From Pseudomonas vanderleydeniana (GTDB lineage Bacteria > Pseudomonadota > Gammaproteobacteria > Pseudomonadales > Pseudomonadaceae), in contig NZ_CP077093.1 of assembly GCF_014268755.2 (NCBI RefSeq), forward strand, positions 4,080,001-4,144,000: a DNA stretch of 64,000 bases, given 5' to 3'. This document shows, piece after piece, positions 37,415-45,189 of this stretch. The translations under genes and the position numbers were made by a program. Position 1 is the first letter of the stretch. Every line of letters begins with the position of its first letter. The notes beneath the pieces were generated by a model. It searched no databases and was not told the origin of the DNA. It saw nothing but the letters and a program-made list of their open reading frames with translations.

Positions 37415-37592
37415 CGTGGCGAACGGGCTGGCTGGCGCTCGGCTGCAAAGCAGACGCAAACCCTGCGATCGCATGAGCCCTGATGCAACGCACTGGCAGG
37501 TTTCAGGGGCACTGCGCGCCCCGGCGCGGGCGAGCCCGCTCGCCACAACACCCTTGCCAATATCCGTAGGAGCGCGGCTTACCCGCGAATGG
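37415..37592. repeat. REPIN plus single REP between hxcT and hxcV
   Basis: The 408-bp gap between the divergent hxcT and hxcV genes holds an inverted REP pair (37415-37547, GTGGCGA-CGGGCT type) and a separate single REP (GTAGGAGCGCGGCTTACCCG, 37565-37592). No gene seen. The promoters of both genes must lie around these elements. Confidence 0.7.
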
Positions 37593-37705
37593 GCTCGCAA
37601 GCCCCCTGGAACACCCCGCCAGGCGAAAAGCTCGGGAGCTTTGGTCAGCAAGCGGTCAAACAAGCGCGCTAGTGTCCTGACTCGATTCCCGGCTTCGAGA
37701 CCGCC

Positions 37706-38119
37706 ATGCAGCGCCCTTCCCGCCAACAAGGTTTCACCCTGATCGAAGTGCTGGTGGCGCTGACGATCATTGCCGTGGCGATGTCCGCCGCGGTGCGGGT
37801 GGCCGGTTTGATGACCCAGAGCAATGGCATGCTGCGCGACCGCTCCGTGGCCCTGCTGGCCGCCCAGAGCCGGCTGGCCGAACTGCGCCTGGAGGGCCGG
37901 CTGGGCAATGGCCGCCAATCCTTCGAGTGCGATCAGGGCCGCCTGGCCCTGCGCTGCGACCAGACCATCGGCCCAGGTGGAAACCCAGGGCTGTTACGGG
38001 TCGAGATCCTGGTATCGGACCGGCGCCACGAAGGTCCGCCGCTGGCGCGCCTGGAAACCCTGATGAGCCCGCCGGCCCTCAAGGCCGGGTCAGTTTCGGC
38101 AGGAACGGCACTTCGCTGA
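37706..38119 (+). CDS. hxcV: Type II secretion minor pseudopilin GspI (HxcV), 137 aa
   Basis: A prepilin leader and Glu+5 (RQQG / FTLIEVLVALTIIAVAMSA) followed by a short C-terminal domain fit GspI. It is transcribed against hxcP, and the two coding regions overlap tail to tail by 41 bp (38079-38119). It sits alone on the plus strand between two minus-strand genes, as in P. aeruginosa. Confidence 0.9.
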   Translation: MQRPSRQQGFTLIEVLVALTIIAVAMSAAVRVAGLMTQSNGMLRDRSVALLAAQSRLAELRLEGRLGNGRQSFECDQGRLALRCDQTIGPGGNPGLLRVEILVSDRRHEGPPLARLETLMSPPALKAGSVSAGTALR

Positions 38120-38510
38120 GCCGGGTCACCGCCAGGTGCAGCTTCTGCGAACCCTGCTCGATCAGGATGCCGTCACGCTCGATCGACAGCAGTTTTACCC
38201 CCTGCCCCAACCGCTCGCCAGCCAGGAAGCTGCGGGGCGGGCCATCGTTGAGACTGAGGATCGCCACCGCGCCACGGGAACTGGCCATCACTCCGGAGAC
38301 CTTGATGTCGAGTCGCGCCGGCTGGTTGGAAAACCACTGCAGGGCCGGATTGTCACTACGTGCCGCGGCCACCGGCAACTGGGCCTCGGGGACCTGGGAC
38401 ACCGCCGGGGTCAGCAACAGCGTCGACCAGACCAGCACACCGGCCAGGGCGGCGAGCAAGGCGGCCGACTGGACAATCTGCACAGGGGCGAAGCGCGGGG
38501 TCCATTGCAT
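38079..38510 (-). CDS. hxcP: Type II secretion protein GspC (HxcP), 143 aa
   Basis: One membrane helix (VQIVQSAALLAALAGVLVW) and a homology-region domain (DIKVSGVMASSRGAVAILSLNDGPPRSFLAGE) are seen. The protein is too short for a PDZ domain, unlike classical XcpP. The start at 38510 is supported by AAGGAG 8 nt upstream; the longer frame to 38618 is not. GspC connects the inner platform to the secretin and helps select substrates. Confidence 0.88.
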   Translation of the reverse strand: MQWTPRFAPVQIVQSAALLAALAGVLVWSTLLLTPAVSQVPEAQLPVAAARSDNPALQWFSNQPARLDIKVSGVMASSRGAVAILSLNDGPPRSFLAGERLGQGVKLLSIERDGILIEQGSQKLHLAVTRLSEVPFLPKLTRP

Positions 38511-38691
38511 GCTTGAGGCTCCTTTTTCATCGATCGGCGCAACAGGGTTGGCGGACAGCAGTCCACAGGCCGTGCGCAAGGGCGAGCCCGGCCACGACCC
38601 CACCAGCCTACCTGGCAATTCTCACGTTTTTATTTCACACGCTCATCATCTTTGCCATGCAGCATGAAGCCAGACACAAGGAGTCTGTCGA

Positions 38692-39147
38692 ATGGATGCC
38701 CCACACCCCGCCCAGGCGGGTTTCACCCTGATCGAGCTGATGGTGGTGCTGGTGATCGTCGGTATCGCCAGCGCCGCCATCAGCCTGAGCATCAGGCCCG
38801 ACCCGCTGCAATTGCTGCGCAAGGATGCAGAACGCCTGGCCCAGGCGATCCAGGTGGCCCAGGCCGAGGCCCGGGCCGATGGCCGGCCGATCCTCTGGCT
38901 GAGTGACAGCAAGGGCTACAAGTTCATCCGCACCGATGGCCAGGGCGGCAAGGAGCAGTTCAACGGCGACGCCCAATTGCGCCCGACCCGCTGGCAGAGC
39001 ACGCCGATGCAGGTGCAACTGGACCGGGGCAAGACCCTGGTGCTCGACGCCGAGTGGATTGCCCCGCCCATGCGCCTGTCGCTCTCGGACGGCCAGCACA
39101 GCATCGGCGTGGTGCGCAGTGCCAACGGCGAGGTGCGCGTGCAATGA
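38692..39147 (+). CDS. hxcU: Type II secretion minor pseudopilin GspH (HxcU), 151 aa
   Basis: The leader AQAG / FTLIELMVVLVIVGIASAAIS has Glu+5, and the length fits GspH. The stop overlaps the hxcW start (ATGA). It is divergent from hxcP over 181 bp, which should contain the promoters of both. Confidence 0.9.
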   Translation: MDAPHPAQAGFTLIELMVVLVIVGIASAAISLSIRPDPLQLLRKDAERLAQAIQVAQAEARADGRPILWLSDSKGYKFIRTDGQGGKEQFNGDAQLRPTRWQSTPMQVQLDRGKTLVLDAEWIAPPMRLSLSDGQHSIGVVRSANGEVRVQ

Positions 39148-39752
39148 AGCGCCAGGCCGGCTTTACCCTGATCGAGGTGATGATCGCCCTGATGCTGATG
39201 GCGGTGGTCAGCATCATTGCCTGGCGTGGCCTGGACAGCGTCAATCGTACCGACGAACACCTCAGGCGCAGCAGCGGGCAGACCCATCAGTTGCTGGCCG
39301 CATTGGGCCAACTGGAACGCGATGTGGCGCTGCGCGCCAGCATCGAACTGGTGGAGCCACCCCGCCCCGACCAGGAACCGCGCCCCTCGGGCGCGCCGGC
39401 CGCGCTGAGCGTGCGCAGCGCCGAGGGCAAGGGCTTTCGGCTGGACCTGATTCGCACCTCGCCCGAGCAGGATGGCCGCCTGCAGCGGGTCCGCTGGTGG
39501 TTGAAAGGCGGAACCCTGTACCGCTCCGTGGCGGCGGCGCGCACGACGTTTCCGCTTCCGGCGCCGAAGGACGGCGTGGCCGTTCTGGAGCAGGTGACTT
39601 CGATGGATTTACGGGTGTGGCAGCCGGGCAAGGGCTGGCGACAACTGAGTGGCAATCACCGGGACAATCCGACCGGGCTGGAGATCAGCCTGGTGCGTAA
39701 CACGCCGCAAGGTGTGGAGCGCTATCGGCAGGTGCTAGGACCGTTGGAGTGA
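39144..39752 (+). CDS. hxcW: Type II secretion minor pseudopilin GspJ (HxcW), 202 aa
   Basis: Leader RQAG / FTLIEVMIALMLMAVVSIIAWRG with Glu+5, followed by the GspJ features QLERDVALRA and RVRWWLKGGTLYR. It is the last gene of the hxc set and converges with vreR, the same neighbour as in P. aeruginosa. Confidence 0.92.
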   Translation: MKRQAGFTLIEVMIALMLMAVVSIIAWRGLDSVNRTDEHLRRSSGQTHQLLAALGQLERDVALRASIELVEPPRPDQEPRPSGAPAALSVRSAEGKGFRLDLIRTSPEQDGRLQRVRWWLKGGTLYRSVAAARTTFPLPAPKDGVAVLEQVTSMDLRVWQPGKGWRQLSGNHRDNPTGLEISLVRNTPQGVERYRQVLGPLE

Positions 39753-39800
39753 ATCGATACCCAGCACCTGAGACCTGGAACTGGAGCTGAACACAGCACC

Positions 39801-39828
39801 TGTAGGAGCCGGCTTGCTGGCTCCTACA
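39801..39828. terminator. Hairpin between convergent hxcW and vreR
   Basis: TGTAGGAGCC pairs perfectly with GGCTCCTACA around an 8-nt loop. It is a short REP-related hairpin placed midway between the two stop codons, suitable as a bidirectional terminator, although no U-run follows. Confidence 0.5.
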
Positions 39829-39863
39829 ATGGATTGCGTGATTCCCACATCAGAGCAGCGGAC

Positions 39864-40820
39864 TCAGCTGAGCAACACCACCCCACCCGGCAACTCGGTG
39901 CACTTGGCCCCGTAGGCATCACGAATCAGCAACGCCACACCGGCCAGCTGATCCAGGCTGAAGCGCGCCTGCACCTTGCGCTTGCCCAACTCGCTGTTGA
40001 GCAGGACCAGCATCCCCGGCCGGTAGCGGTTGATCTCACTGATCACCGTCGCCAGGGTCGCATCGTTGAACACCAGCATCTTGTTGCGCCAGGCGATCAC
40101 CGCGCTCGGGTCGACGCTTTGCGGCTCACTGGCCTGGCGGGAGTCGTACACCAGCTGCCGGCCGCCTTCCAGGCGGAAACGGCGACCCAGCACGTCCACC
40201 GTGAGGCTGCCTTCGATGCAGGTGACGCAGACGCTCTGATCGAGGTTGCGCAGGTTGAAGCGCGCCTGCTCGGCGGTCAACAGACCACCACCGGCCTGCA
40301 CCTTGACCGGGGCCTGGGCCCGCGCCAGCACCTCGACCTCACCGCTGACCAGCTCGATCCGTGCGTCACCATCGCTCGACGGCAGCCGATTGATCCGGGT
40401 CTGCGTGTTCAGTTCCAGGCTGACGCCAGCGGCCAGGTCGATGCGGCGTTGCTCCCCCACCTCGGTGCTGTAGTCCGCACCCAGACCGGAGAAACCACCC
40501 GGCACGGTGGCTCGCACCAGGAAAAACGCCGCCGACGCGGCAATCGCCCCGCCCAGGAATGCGCGGCGCCCGAAATGACGGGCACGCGGTGGATGCTGCA
40601 GTTGTTCGAGCGCCGGTTTGAGCGACTGCCACAGCAGCTTGGCCTGCTCAAAGGCCTGGGCGTGCTCGGGGCTCTGTTCGCACCATTGGCGCAAGGCCCG
40701 CGCATCGGCGACGGTGGCCTGGCCAGAGGTCAGAAGAATCAGCCAATCCCGGGCTTCGCTCTGCAAGCGGGCGGTCGGGCCGACCCGCAATGGGGTAATG
40801 GAAGTCGTGTTCAAGCGCAC
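39864..40820 (-). CDS. vreR: FecR-family anti-sigma factor VreR, 318 aa
   Basis: An N-terminal sigma-binding region (DWLILLTSGQATVADARALRQWCEQSPEHAQAF) precedes one membrane helix (near 88-106) and a periplasmic FecR domain (STEVGEQRRIDLAAGVSLELNT; LVFNDATLATVISEINRY). It relays an outer-membrane-side signal to VreI. It starts 31 bp after vreI. Placement between vreI and hxcW matches the PUMA3 locus of P. aeruginosa. Confidence 0.88.
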   Translation of the reverse strand: MRLNTTSITPLRVGPTARLQSEARDWLILLTSGQATVADARALRQWCEQSPEHAQAFEQAKLLWQSLKPALEQLQHPPRARHFGRRAFLGGAIAASAAFFLVRATVPGGFSGLGADYSTEVGEQRRIDLAAGVSLELNTQTRINRLPSSDGDARIELVSGEVEVLARAQAPVKVQAGGGLLTAEQARFNLRNLDQSVCVTCIEGSLTVDVLGRRFRLEGGRQLVYDSRQASEPQSVDPSAVIAWRNKMLVFNDATLATVISEINRYRPGMLVLLNSELGKRKVQARFSLDQLAGVALLIRDAYGAKCTELPGGVVLLS

Positions 40821-40851
40821 AGGTACTCACGAAGATTTCGCTGATGTATGA

Positions 40852-41397
40852 CTAAGACTGTTTTCCCGCCCCGGGACCGAACCGCTGAATCACTTTTCTT
40901 TCAAGACGGGCAGCACAATGCCCCAGGGCGGCCTTCAGTTCCTTCTCGACCATGCGCGTGGAAATACCGAAACGCTGGGAAATCTCCAGGTGTGGCGCCT
41001 CCTCCAGGCGGGCGGCGATAAAGATCCGCCGGCGCCGGGCCGGCAGTTCGTACAACGCGCTGAGCAACGACTGGATTTCCTTCTGGCCACCGACCACCCG
41101 TTCCGGGTCGAGGGCCTCGTCACTCAGTTGCAGCAATTCTTCGACCTCTTCGCCAGTGAGCAGGCGCGCATCGGCCTGGCGCCGGTCGGCGGCGATGTTC
41201 AGGGCCATCCGATACAGATAGGCATTGGGCTGGGTCAGATTCAGCGGCGCTTCCATGCGGTCGACCCGCAGGTAGGTTTCATGCAGAACGTCATTGGCCA
41301 ACTCCTCCGACCCCAGGCGGCGGCGCAGGCGCAGCTTGAAATCGTCGTAGGAGGTCAGGAACAACCGGACCATCGGACTGTGCCCGATATTCTTCAT
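40852..41397 (-). CDS. vreI: ECF sigma factor VreI, 181 aa
   Basis: FecI-type ECF sigma factor with region 2 (SEELANDVLHETYLRVDRM...NAYLYRMALNIAADRRQ) and region 4 (LPARRRRIFIAARLEEAPHLEISQRFGISTRMVEKELKAALGHC). The start at 41397 overlaps the vreA stop (ATGA) with AAGGGAG upstream. In P. aeruginosa VreI activates the hxc genes and exported factors under phosphate starvation; the same target is next door here. Confidence 0.9.
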   Translation of the reverse strand: MKNIGHSPMVRLFLTSYDDFKLRLRRRLGSEELANDVLHETYLRVDRMEAPLNLTQPNAYLYRMALNIAADRRQADARLLTGEEVEELLQLSDEALDPERVVGGQKEIQSLLSALYELPARRRRIFIAARLEEAPHLEISQRFGISTRMVEKELKAALGHCAARLERKVIQRFGPGAGKQS

Positions 41398-42149
41398 ACC
41401 CCAGCGGCTCCCTTTCGTTCTGTGCAATCCATGCTCGTTCCTGCTGAATCCGGCATTAATAGAAGGGTCACCGGCTGGCGCAGCGACGACGGGGCCGAGC
41501 GATCGACCCGCACCGTACGCAAACGCTCGACCAGCGCCCCATCACGCTGAACATCCCCGGTCGAACTGACCAGTCGACTGTGCTGCAGGGCACCGTCATG
41601 GCCGATCCAGACCTGCAATACCGCCCGGTAGGTGCCGGGGCGGGTCAAGGGCACGGCGCACAAGGCCTGTTCGATGGCCTGCTGGATCGCTCGTGCATAA
41701 CTACCGGCCAGCGCCCCGCCCTTGCCGGGCGCACCCCTGGTCGGCGACTCACTGACCTGGGCCACCTGCAAGGTAAAGGCATCGGCCCGGGCATAACGCG
41801 CCATCAGCCCGCTGCCCGTGAGCAACAGGGCCAAGGCTTCGCCGGCCCGATAGCGGCCGTGCACCGCCAGGGAACGGCGGGCACGGGTCAGGTCGCGGTC
41901 GACCAGCACCGCCATCCCGGTCTGGCGGCTGAAGGCATCCAGCGCACCGGCCAGGTCCTGGGCGGCGATATCGAGGTCAACACGGGCCTGGGGGTCGACC
42001 TTCAGTGGCTCGGCTGCCAAGCAGACCGGCCACTGGCCAACCAGCAGCACCACCAGGGCGATCCCCCTCAGAACCAGGCGAAAAAACGACAGACTCACGG
42101 TCACGGATCGAAGTCCCTGCACGGCTGACGTATCCCTGAAAACCGTCAT
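41394..42149 (-). CDS. vreA: PUMA3 signalling protein VreA (STN domain, no barrel), 251 aa
   Basis: A signal peptide ending near PVCLAAEP is followed by an STN (secretin/TonB short N-terminal) domain (DIAAQDLAGALDAFSRQTGMAVLVD; GEALALLLTGSGLMARY). The C-terminal part resembles a TonB C-terminal domain (YRAVLQVWIGHDGALQHSRLVSSTGDVQRDGALVERLR). It lacks the beta-barrel of a TonB-dependent receptor, as described for VreA. A GTG start at 42104 with AGGGA 9 nt upstream is a serious alternative; it gives a more normal signal peptide and leaves room for the Pho-box-like site. Confidence 0.85.
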   Translation of the reverse strand: MTVFRDTSAVQGLRSVTVSLSFFRLVLRGIALVVLLVGQWPVCLAAEPLKVDPQARVDLDIAAQDLAGALDAFSRQTGMAVLVDRDLTRARRSLAVHGRYRAGEALALLLTGSGLMARYARADAFTLQVAQVSESPTRGAPGKGGALAGSYARAIQQAIEQALCAVPLTRPGTYRAVLQVWIGHDGALQHSRLVSSTGDVQRDGALVERLRTVRVDRSAPSSLRQPVTLLLMPDSAGTSMDCTERKGAAGV

Positions 42150-42163
42150 CCTGAGGGCTGTTT

Positions 42164-42181
42164 ATGAATCTGATATGACGG
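42164..42181 (-). promoter_or_regulatory. Possible Pho box before vreA
   Basis: On the minus strand CCGTCAT-ATCA-GATTCAT has the 7-4-7 spacing of a PhoB site; the first repeat matches CTGTCAT at 6 of 7 and the second at 4 of 7. PhoB control of vreAIR is established in P. aeruginosa. The position fits only if translation starts at the GTG at 42104. Confidence 0.35.
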
Positions 42182-42275
42182 ACGTCGCAAAAAAACCATC
42201 ACCCAGGCAGGACGGGCTTTGCACTAGACTCCAGGGCACCAGAACCTCAGTCGCGAGGTCAGCCAGGAGGCCCTC

Positions 42276-42599
42276 ATGAAAGCTCTTTCACGTCTATCCA
42301 GTGTTCTTCTGCTCGCCGCCCTGCCCGGCCTGGTTCACGCCGCACAGGGCGAACCGAGCGGCTGCGTCGAAGTCAGCGTCGACGGCTACAAGGCGCCGGA
42401 CTACCACTGCCTGAGCCAGCAGATGAGCAGTCCGGAAAACACCGAAGCCAAGCGTCGCAATCAGGCAGCGATGAACCCGGACATCACCAGGAAGCCAGCG
42501 AACCAGGCGGGCCTGGCCACGCCGGCCGCCACCCGCATCCGCATGGGCAATACCTTCGGCAGTTCGGTCAAGCCCCAGCGTCCGGTCTCGGGTCAGTAA
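42276..42599 (+). CDS. Small secreted protein, 107 aa
   Basis: A clear signal peptide (MKALSRLSSVLLLAALPGLVHA) leads a mature part of about 85 residues with two cysteines and a basic, Asn/Pro-rich tail. AGGAGG 5 nt upstream supports the start. It is divergent from vreA. I recognise no family. Its place next to the signalling genes makes co-regulation possible. Confidence 0.75.
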   Translation: MKALSRLSSVLLLAALPGLVHAAQGEPSGCVEVSVDGYKAPDYHCLSQQMSSPENTEAKRRNQAAMNPDITRKPANQAGLATPAATRIRMGNTFGSSVKPQRPVSGQ

Positions 42600-42607
42600 C
42601 CGGACCG

Positions 42608-43240
42608 TCAGGCCGGCTGGGCCCACTGCCGGGCGACCTGTGCCAACTCCATGCGTGCCCGCTCCAGGGCTTCCAGGCGGGCTTCGGCGGCGGAGAACAG
42701 CAGCGGCTGGGCATCGACGAACTGTGGGTCCTGCACGCCGATGAAGGCGAAGGCGGCCTTGAGCGCCGGGGTCAGGGCATCCATCCAGGCCATCGGGTTG
42801 CCCGGACGCAGGTCGGCACCGCGACTGGTCAGAAACAGCACCTTTTGCCGGGTCAACTGGCCGACGATGCCCTCCGGGGTGTTCAGGTAGGTCAACTCGG
42901 TGCGGGTGATGCTGTCGATGAAAGTCTTGAAGGTCGAAGGCATCGACCAGTTGTACATCGGCATGGCGAACAGGCAGGCGTCGGCGTCCATCACCCGTTT
43001 ACACAGGGCATCCGAAGCCGCGAGGGTCTGCTTCATCTCGTCAGTACGGGCGTCCGGGTGGGTATAGGTGGCCGCAGCGAACGCCTCGGTGACATGCGGC
43101 GGGGTATCGATGTTCAGGTCCAGGTAATCGACCGTCAGGTCGACACCCTGCTCGCGCAGTTGCTCGATGAAAAAGCGCGACAGCGTGCGGGAGTTGGACC
43201 AGTCGCCCTTGGCGCTGGCGTCTACGTGCATCAGTTTCAT
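42608..43240 (-). CDS. azoR: FMN-dependent NADH azoreductase, 210 aa
   Basis: Flavodoxin-like fold with the FMN-binding stretch MPMYNWSMPSTFKTFID and N-terminal DASAKGDWSNSRTLS. AzoR-type enzymes reduce quinones and azo compounds with NADH. Length is normal for the family. It is divergent from an ABM monooxygenase gene, a usual context for quinone or electrophile defence. The intergenic region carries nested inverted repeats. Confidence 0.9.
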   Translation of the reverse strand: MKLMHVDASAKGDWSNSRTLSRFFIEQLREQGVDLTVDYLDLNIDTPPHVTEAFAAATYTHPDARTDEMKQTLAASDALCKRVMDADACLFAMPMYNWSMPSTFKTFIDSITRTELTYLNTPEGIVGQLTRQKVLFLTSRGADLRPGNPMAWMDALTPALKAAFAFIGVQDPQFVDAQPLLFSAAEARLEALERARMELAQVARQWAQPA

Positions 43241-43371
43241 GGCGATTGACCTCTCGGGACAGACGGGATGGGTTTGACTCGATCCGGCCCCTTGGCGAAA
43301 GCCTAAGGTCGAGCCGCGGTGAGTCGAACCGGAACGGCGTGCAGCCTAAAGCCTCGCCAGACAATTTCAGG

Positions 43372-43444
43372 TAGCCAATTCGGGCTTTTTTTTGCAGGCC
43401 AAAGCCACGGCGATTGGCCCGTGGTTTTTGCCGGAAATTGGCTA
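43372..43444. promoter_or_regulatory. Nested inverted repeats between azoR and the ABM gene
   Basis: TAGCCAATT (43372-43380) and AATTGGCTA (43436-43444) are perfect mates. Inside lie GGCCAA/TTGGCC (43397-43419) and CCACGG/CCGTGG (43405-43424). This is probably an operator for a LysR-like regulator not encoded nearby. Confidence 0.45.
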
Positions 43445-43523
43445 TAGGCCCCCTCGCCTGCCGCCCCTACTCTTGTTCACGCCACCCCGCTGTCGGGGTG
43501 CTCGTGACACAGGAGATTCGGCA

Positions 43524-43802
43524 ATGTCAGTCCAGGTGATCAACATCATTCACTTCAAGGCCGTCCCGGGACGCAGCGATGAACTCGGGCAGCGCCTGGG
43601 CACACTGGTCGAGAACCTGCGCCAGGCTAACGGTTGCGTGGACTACGTGGTGACCTGTGCCGACACACCTGGCGAGTGGACCGTCACCGGCCGCTGGCAA
43701 TCCCCTGCTGCGCTGCAGGCGCACTTCCAGCTACCGGCCCTGCAGGGTTTCATCGACCTGCTCGGCGCAAGGCTGGCTTGCCGTATCGACCTGCAGCACT
43801 GA
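43524..43802 (+). CDS. Antibiotic biosynthesis monooxygenase (ABM) domain protein, 92 aa
   Basis: A single ABM/dimeric alpha-beta barrel domain (VINIIHFKAVPGRSDEL, ENLRQANGCVDYVV, TGRWQSPAALQAHF). AGGAG lies 9 nt before the ATG. Relatives such as YgiN act on quinols. It forms a unit with the secreted cupin gene 45 bp downstream and is divergent from azoR. Confidence 0.85.
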   Translation: MSVQVINIIHFKAVPGRSDELGQRLGTLVENLRQANGCVDYVVTCADTPGEWTVTGRWQSPAALQAHFQLPALQGFIDLLGARLACRIDLQH

Positions 43803-43847
43803 ACGCCCTGACAGCTCCCTTTTTCACTGAAGCTTGCGAGAACGACC

Positions 43848-44267
43848 ATGAAAACCCTTGAAGTCCTCCGTACCGCCCTGGCCACTGCCGTACTGCTGAC
43901 CAGCTTCGGCGCTCTGGCGCATGAAGCCGGCGCCAGCCAGGAAAAGATCACCGTCCTGCAGGACCAGGCCCTGCTCAACGCCCCTGGCAAGAAAGCCATG
44001 ATGCTCACCGTCGACTACCTGCCCGGCCAGGCCTCCGCCGCCCACCGCCACCAGGGCACGGCCATGGCCTACGTGCTGGAGGGTGAAATCACCTCCCAGG
44101 TCAAGGGCGGTCCGGCGATCACCTACAAGGCCGGCCAGTCCTGGTACGAACCGGCGGGCTCCGAGCACCTGGTCTCGAAGAACGCCAGCAACAGCAAGCC
44201 GGCCAAACTGCTGGTCTTCATGTTCATGGATGAAAAGGATGCGGTGCTGACCCCACTGAACCCGTAA
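43848..44267 (+). CDS. Secreted cupin-domain protein, 139 aa
   Basis: A signal peptide (to about residue 25, FGALAHEAG) precedes one cupin barrel with metal-ligand-like H-R-H (AAHRHQGT) and a later His (GSEHLVS). It is probably periplasmic. Substrate unknown. Co-transcription with the ABM gene is likely from spacing. Confidence 0.85.
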   Translation: MKTLEVLRTALATAVLLTSFGALAHEAGASQEKITVLQDQALLNAPGKKAMMLTVDYLPGQASAAHRHQGTAMAYVLEGEITSQVKGGPAITYKAGQSWYEPAGSEHLVSKNASNSKPAKLLVFMFMDEKDAVLTPLNP

Positions 44268-44641
44268 GCCCCGAGAGTGTTGCGGTGAACGTCATATCGC
44301 TTTCGCGGCGATGCGGCGTTCCGACCAACCCTGCCCCTAAACATCGGTACCGTATGCCGTCTCTGGGTACGACGCCAACCTGCAGGAGCAGGGCTTGCCC
44401 GCGAAGCGCTTGATCTTGCTCTTGATCTACCGGCGCCGTTCCCGGCAGGCTGGGTGGAGGGGCGAAACCACCCCATCGGCTGAACACGCAAATGGAGATG
44501 TACAGCTATCCCCCATTAAAGCCCCGCCTCCGACCAACGGTCACCAAAACTGTCATTTCTGACAGTAGTCAACCCAGGCAAAGCATCGGAAGCTGACTCC
44601 TCAGGCAGTCCCCTCACCACCTCAGCTTCCGAGAAACCGAC
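44268..44641. other. Intergenic region with REP and LuxR-box-like palindrome
   Basis: No gene seen. A single REP (GCAGGAGCAGGGCTTGCCCG) lies at 44382-44401 and the fifth palindrome at 44550-44565. Confidence 0.5.
44550..44565 (+). promoter_or_regulatory. LuxR-box-like palindrome before the orphan 149-aa gene
   Basis: It is identical over 16 bp to the copies at 4449 and 8328 (CTGTCATTTCTGACAG), 77 bp before the ATG at 44642. Unlike the other four sites I see no good -10 hexamer 34 bp downstream, so promoter geometry may differ. Confidence 0.6.
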
Positions 44642-45091
44642 ATGCCCACCACTCAAAAGACCTCTCACGACCACACCTCGCCAAACCCCCACAAAGCCAC
44701 GGGATTCATGCATGTCGAAGTCATCGCACTCAGCGGAAACAGGATACTGCTCAACATCCACCAGATTCACCGGGATATGGGAGGAACCCGTATCACGGGC
44801 AACGCCACGGAAAATGGAATCCGCTACACCGTAAGCTTCACAATGAGCGAGGAGTTCCTGCCAGCCGGGCAATACGACTTTCCCGGAGACCGGATCAGGG
44901 ACATCCACTACATGGTCGTCATCCCGGGCCAACCCGAGTGGGTTTATCCGGCAAGACGTGCCCATCTGGTCATCTATGAAAACACCCCCGCCCCTTTCAT
45001 CTCCGGTGACCTGATATTCGAAACACAAGCCGTGGGCGGTGAGGAATACCGGGTCGAAATCAGGCCTTTCGAAGTCCGAGGGAAAGATTGA
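44642..45091 (+). CDS. Orphan beta-rich protein under a LuxR-box-like site, 149 aa
   Basis: No family recognised. A polar, His-rich N-terminus of about 20 residues leads alternating hydrophobic strands (MHVEVIALSGNRILLNIHQI, YTVSFTMSEEFLPAGQYDF, HLVIYENT, EYRVEIRPFEV), suggesting a small beta-sandwich. There is no signal peptide. Base composition appears lower in GC than the neighbours. It shares its upstream palindrome with the Ig-like cluster at the left end, so it may belong to the same regulon. Confidence 0.75.
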   Translation: MPTTQKTSHDHTSPNPHKATGFMHVEVIALSGNRILLNIHQIHRDMGGTRITGNATENGIRYTVSFTMSEEFLPAGQYDFPGDRIRDIHYMVVIPGQPEWVYPARRAHLVIYENTPAPFISGDLIFETQAVGGEEYRVEIRPFEVRGKD

Positions 45092-45140
45092 AACCGTGCC
45101 TTCCTGGCCCTGAACACCCCTGTTGTACGATCGAAAAGCA

Positions 45141-45172
45141 CCGTCATCAAGGTCCGCAGTCCTCGATGACGG
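45141..45172. terminator. Inverted repeat between convergent genes
   Basis: CCGTCATC (45141-45148) pairs with GATGACGG (45165-45172), between the orphan gene and dctM. No U-run; weak candidate. Confidence 0.25.
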
Positions 45173-45189
45173 GCATGGCTCCGACAGCC

